DNA of 5,326 nt from Flavobacteriaceae bacterium (lineage in GTDB: Bacteria > Bacteroidota > Bacteroidia > Flavobacteriales > Flavobacteriaceae), in the NCBI GenBank assembly GCA_030834365.1, contig JAURFJ010000083.1, positions 1-5,326 of the forward strand, written 5' to 3'. Made by a program: the position numbers and the translations under genes. Numbering within the stretch: position 1 is the first letter of the stretch; each line of letters opens with the position of its first letter. Of this stretch, positions 1-4,375 are shown one piece after another. The notes under the pieces are model-generated. The model ran no database searches, was not told the DNA's origin, and saw nothing but the letters and a program-made list of their open reading frames with translations.

Positions 1-336
1 GTCTAAGTCTCGAATCGATTCATAGCGCGTTCCTTTAGGTACCGCAATAGATACCCTGCATTTAGAAAACCCCAATTGTTCGATAACAGGAATGTGATCT
101 CCCTTTTCGATAAGGAGATTCTCTCCAATAATGGCTAGGTCTACCACTCCATCTTTTAAATAGTTCGGAATATCTCCGTTTCTCAAGTAATACACCTCTA
201 GGGGGTAGGTATGCGATTGAACCTTGAGTTGATCTTTACCGTTGAACAACGAAATTCCTGCTTCTTTTAGCAGCGCAATAGAATCTTCGTGCAGCCTTCC
301 AGACTTTTGAATGGCAATTTTTAAACGTTCTTTCAT
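1..336 (-). CDS. hisG: ATP phosphoribosyltransferase, N-terminal part (runs off the left edge)
   Basis: I translated this by hand from the ATG at 336-334; 112 codons are open to the window edge. The enzyme joins ATP and PRPP to give phosphoribosyl-ATP, the committed and normally His-feedback-inhibited first step of histidine synthesis, in the cytosol. The N-terminus has the family signature IAIQKSGRL (residues 7-15), then DSIALLKEAGI (18-28), YPLEVYYLRNGDIP (44-57) and the conserved DGVVDLAIIGENLL block (62-75), followed by CRVSIAVP (93-100). These align readily with the long-form HisG of E. coli. The C-terminal half, including any ACT-like regulatory domain, is outside the window, so the long form is inferred from N-terminal likeness only. 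No Shine-Dalgarno sequence precedes the ATG. The gene follows a His-rich leader peptide and an intrinsic terminator, so expression is probably controlled by attenuation. It is probably the first gene of a his operon continuing to the left. Confidence 0.95.
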   Translation of the reverse strand, partial: MKERLKIAIQKSGRLHEDSIALLKEAGISLFNGKDQLKVQSHTYPLEVYYLRNGDIPNYLKDGVVDLAIIGENLLIEKGDHIPVIEQLGFSKCRVSIAVPKGTRYESIRDLD

Positions 337-341
337 GACTT

Positions 342-380
342 AAAAAATGAAGGCCCGAATGATTAACTCAAACGGGCCTT
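342..380 (-). terminator. Intrinsic terminator (attenuator) just before hisG
   Basis: The minus-strand arms AAGGCCCG (380-373) and CGGGCCTT (357-350) form a perfect 8-bp stem, six pairs of which are G-C, with a 15-nt loop (372-358). After two bases (CA) comes a run of six T (347-342). The hairpin lies between the leader-peptide stop (406) and the hisG ATG (336), so it is best read as the conditional terminator of the his attenuator. The T tract ends only 5 nt before the hisG start codon. Read-through is needed for any his gene expression from the upstream promoter. Confidence 0.85.
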
Positions 381-394
381 TAGTGATTTATAGA

Positions 395-444
395 ATACAA
401 CACCATTAACTCGCCTGAGCGCAGTAAAGTAAATGATGATGTAC
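395..444 (-). promoter_or_regulatory. His attenuator 1:2 hairpin (His codons pair with the RNA after the leader stop)
   Basis: On the minus strand 444-432 (GTACATCATCATT, covering the three adjacent His codons) can pair with 407-395 (AATGGTGTTGTAT, just after the leader stop). Twelve of 13 positions pair: ten Watson-Crick, two G-U (444:395 and 436:403), and one U-U mismatch (439:400). The 24-nt loop (431-408) carries the rest of the leader ORF. A ribosome stalled on the His codons would cover the first arm and free the second. That is what a 1:2 (pause or anti-antiterminator) helix of a classical attenuator should do. The pairing was found by eye; its energy was not computed. Confidence 0.6.
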
Positions 445-459
445 GTGGTTCAATTTCAT
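406..459 (-). CDS. hisL: His operon leader peptide (17 aa)
   Basis: This short ORF reads MKLNHVHHHLLYCAQAS followed by TAA. Residues 5-9 are His-Val-His-His-His, so four of five consecutive codons are His (one CAC, three CAT). It lies 69 nt upstream of hisG on the same strand, with a terminator hairpin in between, which is the standard layout of a his attenuator. In such systems a ribosome short of charged tRNA-His stalls on the His codons and lets transcription continue into the operon. An in-frame TAA at 471-469 and no ATG between it and 459 fix the start. There is no Shine-Dalgarno sequence; the bases before the ATG read TTTGCCAC. The peptide itself is not expected to have a function. The symbol follows the enterobacterial name; homology is by function and not by sequence. 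Confidence 0.85.
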   Translation of the reverse strand: MKLNHVHHHLLYCAQAS

Positions 460-463
460 GTGG

Positions 464-471
464 CAAATTTA
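464..471 (-). promoter_or_regulatory. Candidate -7 box of the his operon promoter
   Basis: The minus strand reads TAAATTTG, a full match to the Bacteroidota primary-sigma -7 consensus TAnnTTTG. It is in the short gap after the prohibitin gene and just before the His leader ORF. A clear -33 TTG at the usual 17-23 nt spacing is missing. The nearest TTG (485-483) is 11 nt away, and a T7 run (494-488) occupies the expected place. If used, transcription would start at about 461-457, at or next to the leader ATG (459). Confidence 0.5.
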
Positions 472-500
472 AACTTCTATTTCAATTAAAAAAAGTTTAA
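469..500. repeat. 8-bp AT-rich inverted repeat at the prohibitin/his leader junction
   Basis: TTAAACTT (469-476) and AAGTTTAA (493-500) are perfect inverted copies separated by 16 bp. One arm contains the prohibitin stop codon (499-497); the other overlaps the candidate his -7 box. As RNA it would form an A-U-rich hairpin with no clean T tract after it, so it is a poor intrinsic terminator. As DNA it could be an operator. In such AT-rich sequence it may also be chance. Confidence 0.3.
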
Positions 501-1312
501 TTATTTCCGAGTATTAAAGGAAGTCCGCTTTCACCAGATCCAACAATAACTATCTTACTGTTGGGTGATTCTGACAGTTTGATAGTGGCATCAATACCCT
601 TGTCTTGAAGTATTTTGTCGGTCAATGAGGCACTAAGAATACGGTTGGCATCTGCCTTTCCTCGTGCTTCTATGCGCTGACGCTCAGCCTCTTTTTCAGC
701 AGTAACTAGGCGAAACTCATACTCTAGAGTCTCTTGTTCTTGCTTCAATTTCTTTTCAATAGCCTCACGAATGGTAGGCGGAAGAGTAACGTCTCTGACT
801 AGAATCTCATTTAGCTGGATGTATTGATCTTGAACAATCATTTGAGTTTCTGTATATATTTCTTGCTGAATGGCGTCTCTTTTTGAGGAATAGAGCTGTT
901 CAGGTGTGTATCGCCCTACTACGCTTCGTGCAGCTGAACGAATGGCCGGTAGCAAAATACGATTCACGTATTGCTCACTCTTTTCTTGATGCAGTTTTCC
1001 TAACGACTCGTAAGCCGGTTGAAACCATGCAGAAGCATCTATTTGAATTTCTAGCCCGTTTGAAGAAAGTACTTTCATTTTCTCAAACAGCTCTTGCTGA
1101 CGCACCTCATAAACGAACACTCGGTTCCAAGGGGCGACAATATGAAATCCTTCCCCTAAAGGCGCCTCGTTAGTGACGACACCTCCTCCGAACGTTTTAT
1201 AAAGCACTCCTGCCTGACCAGATCCAATGGTGATAGCAGACTTCGAAATCAGAATGACAAAGACAAAAAATCCGAGCAATCCAGGCAGTAGATATTTAGG
1301 TAAGCGTTCCAT
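497..1312 (-). CDS. Prohibitin family protein (SPFH/Band 7 domain), membrane anchored
   Basis: The 271-aa product has a short charged N-terminus (MERLPK) and one hydrophobic membrane segment at about residues 8-23. An SPFH/Band 7 domain follows from about 28 to 200, with prohibitin-like elements such as GEGFHIVAPWNRVFVYEVRQQ and the LPPTIREAIEKKLKQEQE run. A charged helical stretch (about 185-225, rich in E, K, R, Q and A, including EKEAERQRIEARGKADA) should form the coiled coil by which these proteins assemble into rings. The C-terminus is Gly-rich and ends GLPLILGNN. In eukaryotes prohibitins form inner-membrane rings that act on AAA proteases. The bacterial role is less clear, with membrane-microdomain scaffolding or protease modulation suggested. 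The gene starts 9 nt after fabG ends and is the last gene of the train. No Shine-Dalgarno sequence is present. The family call is firm; the specific function is unknown. Confidence 0.9.
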   Translation of the reverse strand: MERLPKYLLPGLLGFFVFVILISKSAITIGSGQAGVLYKTFGGGVVTNEAPLGEGFHIVAPWNRVFVYEVRQQELFEKMKVLSSNGLEIQIDASAWFQPAYESLGKLHQEKSEQYVNRILLPAIRSAARSVVGRYTPEQLYSSKRDAIQQEIYTETQMIVQDQYIQLNEILVRDVTLPPTIREAIEKKLKQEQETLEYEFRLVTAEKEAERQRIEARGKADANRILSASLTDKILQDKGIDATIKLSESPNSKIVIVGSGESGLPLILGNN

Positions 1313-1321
1313 ATAGGTGAT

Positions 1322-2065
1322 TTAAGTTAACATTCCTCCGTCTACAAGCAATACCTGCCCAGTTACATAAGACGACAAGTCAGATGCAAAGAACAAACAC
1401 GCATTAGCCACGTCTTCAACAGACCCCCCTCTTTTAAGCGGGATACCGTCTCGCCACTGTTGCACTACAGCTGCGTCTAGTTTATCGGTCATTTCGGTTT
1501 CAATAAAGCCCGGCGCTATGGCGTTAGACCGAATATTTCTAGATCCCAATTCTAGTGCTATTGATTTTGTAAACCCAATAATACCCGCCTTTGATGCCGC
1601 GTAGTTGGCCTGACCTGCGTTTCCTTTAACTCCAACTATAGAGCTAATATTTATGATGGAGCCTGAACGCTGCTTCAAAAATCCGCGTTGAAAGGCCTTA
1701 GTCATATTAAAGACCGATTTCAAATTCACGCGGATGACTTCATCGAAATCTTCTTCTGACATGCGCATGAGCAGGTTGTCCTTGGTGATTCCTGCGTTGT
1801 TTATGAGTACATCTACTTGACCAAAATCAGCGTTAACCGCTTCAGCGAGTTTTTCACAAGCCTCAAAATTAGAGGCATCGCTCTTATACGCCTTGATTTT
1901 TGTGCCGTGAGCCGAGAGAGCCGCCTCTAGATCTGCCGCTTGAGCTTCACTAGAGCTATAGGTGAAGGCAATATTTGCTCCTTGACGGGCAAATATTTCG
2001 GCAATACCCTTTCCAATACCTCTACTGGCACCTGTTATAACAACTGTCTTTTCGTTTAATAACAT
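1322..2065 (-). CDS. fabG: 3-oxoacyl-[acyl-carrier-protein] reductase
   Basis: This 247-aa short-chain dehydrogenase/reductase probably uses NADPH to reduce 3-oxoacyl-ACP to (R)-3-hydroxyacyl-ACP in the type II fatty-acid cycle. Visible motifs are the Rossmann cofactor loop TGASRGIG (residues 11-18), D63 in the adenine-binding region, NNAG (89-92), the catalytic tetrad N114, S142, Y155 and K159 with the expected 13- and 4-residue spacings, and PGFIETEMT (185-193). The C-terminus SSYVTGQVLLVDGGM is typical of FabG. The family usually has Val-Asn in the segment before PGF; here it is Ser-Asn (180-181), a mild oddity. The gene lies 9 nt after sucD and 9 nt before the prohibitin gene, so co-transcription is likely. 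Its product is the type of substrate used by the FabZ and LpxA encoded upstream. Other SDR reductases are possible, but the full motif set favours FabG. Confidence 0.92.
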   Translation of the reverse strand: MLLNEKTVVITGASRGIGKGIAEIFARQGANIAFTYSSSEAQAADLEAALSAHGTKIKAYKSDASNFEACEKLAEAVNADFGQVDVLINNAGITKDNLLMRMSEEDFDEVIRVNLKSVFNMTKAFQRGFLKQRSGSIINISSIVGVKGNAGQANYAASKAGIIGFTKSIALELGSRNIRSNAIAPGFIETEMTDKLDAAVVQQWRDGIPLKRGGSVEDVANACLFFASDLSSYVTGQVLLVDGGMLT

Positions 2066-2074
2066 TATTGGTCT

Positions 2075-2947
2075 TTAAGATAAGACTTCTTTAACCATTT
2101 CACCGATTAATGCAGGAGAATCGACCACGTGTATCCCGCATTCACTCATAATGCGCTTTTTAGCTTGGGCCGTATCGTCACTACCACCAACAATGGCTCC
2201 GGCATGACCCATAGTGCGGCCCGCTGGAGCTGTTTCGCCAGCAATAAATCCAATTACCGGTTTTGAACTTCCACTCTTCTTATACCAGTTGGCTGCATCA
2301 GATTCGAGTTGTCCGCCAATCTCGCCTATCATGACTACCGCATCTGTTTCTTCATCGTTGATGAGCAATTCTAAGGCCTCTTTAGTAGTGGTTCCGATGA
2401 TTGGATCTCCACCGATTCCAATGGCTGTTGAAATTCCTAGTCCTTGGCGTACGACCTGATCGGCAGCCTCGTAGGTCAAGGTTCCTGATTTAGAAACCAC
2501 GCCAACACGACCCTTTTTAAATACAAATCCGGGCATAATGCCCACCTTGGCTTCATCGGGCGTGATCACTCCTGGGCAGTTTGGCCCAATCATTCTGCAA
2601 TCGTATGCTTTGATATAATCGTAAACTTTAACCATATCCGCTACAGGAATGCCTTCGGTTATTGTGATGATGACCTTTATACCAGCATTAGCGGCTTCCA
2701 TGATGGCGTCGGCAGCGAATGCCGGCGGCACAAAGATAATTGAGGTGTCTGCATCTGTAGATTTCACCGCGTCGCGCACTGTATTGAAAACAGGAAGACC
2801 AAGGTGAGTCTGACCACCTTTTCCAGGTGTTACACCACCAACGACTGGAGATCCGTAAGCGATCATCTGCTCCGCGTGAAAAGTACCTTCAGTTCCTGTG
2901 AAACCTTGAACAATTATTTTTGAATCTTTATTAACGAGTACGCTCAT
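2075..2947 (-). CDS. sucD: Succinyl-CoA ligase (ADP- or GDP-forming), alpha subunit
   Basis: The 290-aa protein matches the usual SucD length and aligns along its whole length with the E. coli enzyme. With the beta subunit SucC it interconverts succinyl-CoA and succinate with substrate-level phosphorylation in the TCA cycle. The N-terminal CoA-binding Rossmann domain has GFTGTEGTFH (15-24) and GGVTPGKGG (37-45); next come GPNCPGVI (121-128) and the SKSGTLTYE segment. The ligase domain contains GRTMGHAGAIVGG, in which H248 is the expected phosphorylated active-site His. No sucC is next to it in the window, so the two subunits appear to be encoded apart or sucC lies elsewhere. The gene is 57 nt after efp, the widest gap in the train, and that gap has a promoter candidate. 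It is followed 9 nt later by fabG. No Shine-Dalgarno sequence is seen before the ATG. Confidence 0.96.
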   Translation of the reverse strand: MSVLVNKDSKIIVQGFTGTEGTFHAEQMIAYGSPVVGGVTPGKGGQTHLGLPVFNTVRDAVKSTDADTSIIFVPPAFAADAIMEAANAGIKVIITITEGIPVADMVKVYDYIKAYDCRMIGPNCPGVITPDEAKVGIMPGFVFKKGRVGVVSKSGTLTYEAADQVVRQGLGISTAIGIGGDPIIGTTTKEALELLINDEETDAVVMIGEIGGQLESDAANWYKKSGSSKPVIGFIAGETAPAGRTMGHAGAIVGGSDDTAQAKKRIMSECGIHVVDSPALIGEMVKEVLS

Positions 2948-2967
2948 GATAGTTGATTAGTTTGGTG

Positions 2968-2975
2968 CAAAAATA
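2968..2975 (-). promoter_or_regulatory. Candidate -7 box upstream of sucD
   Basis: The minus strand reads TATTTTTG, a match to TAnnTTTG, 20 nt before the sucD ATG in the 57-nt efp-sucD gap. No -33 TTG is found at 17-23 nt spacing; a TTG at 2986-2984 is only 8 nt away. It could give sucD-fabG-prohibitin its own transcript, separate from the lipid A genes. This is a sequence match only; the motif is short and AT-rich. Confidence 0.35.
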
Positions 2976-3004
2976 AGGTGTAACAATGGATTAAGCGACC
3001 GCCA

Positions 3005-3574
3005 TTATGATTCTTTAACGCGCTCAATATAGCTGCCCTTTTCAGTGTCTACCTTGATCTTGTCTCCCTCATTAATGAAAAGTGGAACGTTGATACGTGC
3101 CCCGGTTTCAAGAATGGCGGGCTTTGTAGCATTGGTAGCGGTATTACCTTTAACCCCTGGCTCTGATGAAGCCACCTCGAGTACTACGCTCGCAGGCATC
3201 TCAATACTCAATGGCATATTGTCTTCTGTGCTGAACAAGACGGAGACCACTTCACCTTCTTTCAAAAGATCTGGAGCATCTAGCAACGAACGCTGAAAGC
3301 CCATTTGGTCGTAGTCTTCGGTATTCATAAAATGAAAGGTGTCCCCTTCTGCGTACAGAAATTGAAACATGCGTGTTTCAACGCGTACGTCTTCGATTTT
3401 ATGACCAGCTGAGAAGGTGTTATCTAAGACCTTACCATTGGTAACACTTCTTAGTTTGGTGCGCACAAAAGCGGGTCCTTTTCCGGGTTTGACGTGAAGA
3501 AATTCAATGATTTTGTAAATGTCATTATTATAACGAATACATAATCCTTTGCGGATATCTGAAGTGCTTGCCAT
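3005..3574 (-). CDS. efp: Translation elongation factor P
   Basis: The 189-aa protein has the normal EF-P length and three-domain layout: a KOW-like N-domain (about 2-64), a central OB domain (about 68-125) and a C-terminal OB domain (about 131-186, with the EF-P signature around INVPLFINEGDKIKVDT). EF-P binds between the P and E sites of stalled ribosomes and speeds peptide-bond formation at polyproline stretches. The tip loop reads KPGKGPAF (29-36). K32 matches the E. coli Lys34 that is beta-lysylated by EpmA, so a modifiable lysine is present, although no modification enzyme is encoded here. It starts only 4 nt after the lpxA stop, which argues for co-transcription and possibly coupled translation. 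No Shine-Dalgarno sequence precedes it. Confidence 0.96.
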   Translation of the reverse strand: MASTSDIRKGLCIRYNNDIYKIIEFLHVKPGKGPAFVRTKLRSVTNGKVLDNTFSAGHKIEDVRVETRMFQFLYAEGDTFHFMNTEDYDQMGFQRSLLDAPDLLKEGEVVSVLFSTEDNMPLSIEMPASVVLEVASSEPGVKGNTATNATKPAILETGARINVPLFINEGDKIKVDTEKGSYIERVKES

Positions 3575-3578
3575 AGTT

Positions 3579-4364
3579 TTAAGAGTGATTAAAGTATCCT
3601 TTCATTATTCCACGCTTCGAGGTGCGTATGAATTCTAATATCTCATCGCGTTCATCGGTGGCCTCCATTTCGGCTTCAATGATTTGTACAGCTTGAGTAT
3701 TGTTGTAGTTTTTCTGGTATAAAATGCGGTAAATATCTTGTATCTCCCTCACCTTCTCGGTGGTAAACCCTTTCCTTCTAAGACCGACAGAATTCACACC
3801 GACAAACGAGAGTGGTTCACGAGCCGCCTTAACATACGGAGGAACATCTTTACGCACCAAAGCACCACCAGTAACAAAAGAGTGGTGACCGATAGAGACG
3901 AATTGATGCACTGCAACCATTCCGGCCATAACCACATTTTTGCCGACATTGACATGGCCAGCAAGCGTGGAATTATTGCTGAAAATGCATCCGTTTGCTA
4001 CCACACAATCGTGAGCTATATGGCAATAGGCCATGATGAGGCAATGGGATCCAACCACTGTCTTATAGCGATCAGTCGTACCCCTGTTAATGGTTACACA
4101 TTCTCTTATGGTGGTAAAATCACCAATCTCAACGGTAGTGTCTTCTCCGTTGTATTTCAAATCTTGAGGAGGAGCTGAAATGACCGAGCCTGGAAAAATG
4201 TAGCAGTTTTTTCCTATTCGAGCACCTTCCATGATCGTAACATTAGAACCAATCCAGGTTCCTTCACCGATCTCTACATTGTTGTGGATCATCGCAAAAG
4301 GTTCTACAACCACATTCTTCGCGATTTTAGCACCCGGATGCACATAGGCCAAAGGCTGGTTCAT
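3579..4364 (-). CDS. lpxA: UDP-N-acetylglucosamine O-acyltransferase, first enzyme of lipid A synthesis
   Basis: LpxA moves an (R)-3-hydroxyacyl chain from ACP to the 3-OH of UDP-GlcNAc in the cytosol. The 261-aa length matches the family (E. coli 262). Residues 1 to about 185 are hexapeptide repeats forming a left-handed beta-helix (for example IGEGTWIGSNVTIMEGARIG), followed by a helical C-terminal domain. The active-site segment CHIAHDC (114-120) gives H118 as the counterpart of E. coli catalytic His125. AVHQF (151-155) and DVPPYV are also conserved. G167 lies where E. coli has Gly173, the residue at the end of the acyl-chain ruler, but chain length cannot be predicted from that alone. The gene sits 11 nt after lpxC-fabZ and 4 nt before efp. 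The neighbouring FabZ domain uses the same 3-hydroxyacyl-ACP pool, so the two compete for substrate. The start ATG at 4364 puts the first repeat in register. Confidence 0.96.
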   Translation of the reverse strand: MNQPLAYVHPGAKIAKNVVVEPFAMIHNNVEIGEGTWIGSNVTIMEGARIGKNCYIFPGSVISAPPQDLKYNGEDTTVEIGDFTTIRECVTINRGTTDRYKTVVGSHCLIMAYCHIAHDCVVANGCIFSNNSTLAGHVNVGKNVVMAGMVAVHQFVSIGHHSFVTGGALVRKDVPPYVKAAREPLSFVGVNSVGLRRKGFTTEKVREIQDIYRILYQKNYNNTQAVQIIEAEMEATDERDEILEFIRTSKRGIMKGYFNHS

Positions 4365-4375
4365 AGCTGATACTT

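Noticed and set aside
883..1173. Plus-strand ORF of 96 codons
   Set aside because: It lies wholly inside the well-supported prohibitin gene on the other strand and shows no recognisable motif.
2731..2738. Another TAnnTTTG match on the minus strand (TATCTTTG)
   Set aside because: It lies inside the conserved sucD coding sequence, far from any gene start in a helpful position; the motif is short enough to occur by chance.
2985..3006. Short inverted repeat (AATGG/CCATT, 12-bp spacer on the minus strand) at the efp stop as a terminator
   Set aside because: The stem has only five Watson-Crick pairs and no T tract directly follows it, so it is too weak to call.
3478..3490. EF-P as a special partner for proline-rich neighbours
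   Set aside because: The neighbours have only isolated Pro-Pro pairs and no PPP runs, so there is no sequence support for a local EF-P dependence.
3738..4178. Plus-strand ORF of 146 codons, the longest on that strand
   Set aside because: It is antisense to the conserved catalytic core of lpxA; its sequence shows no domain and looks like a shadow frame.
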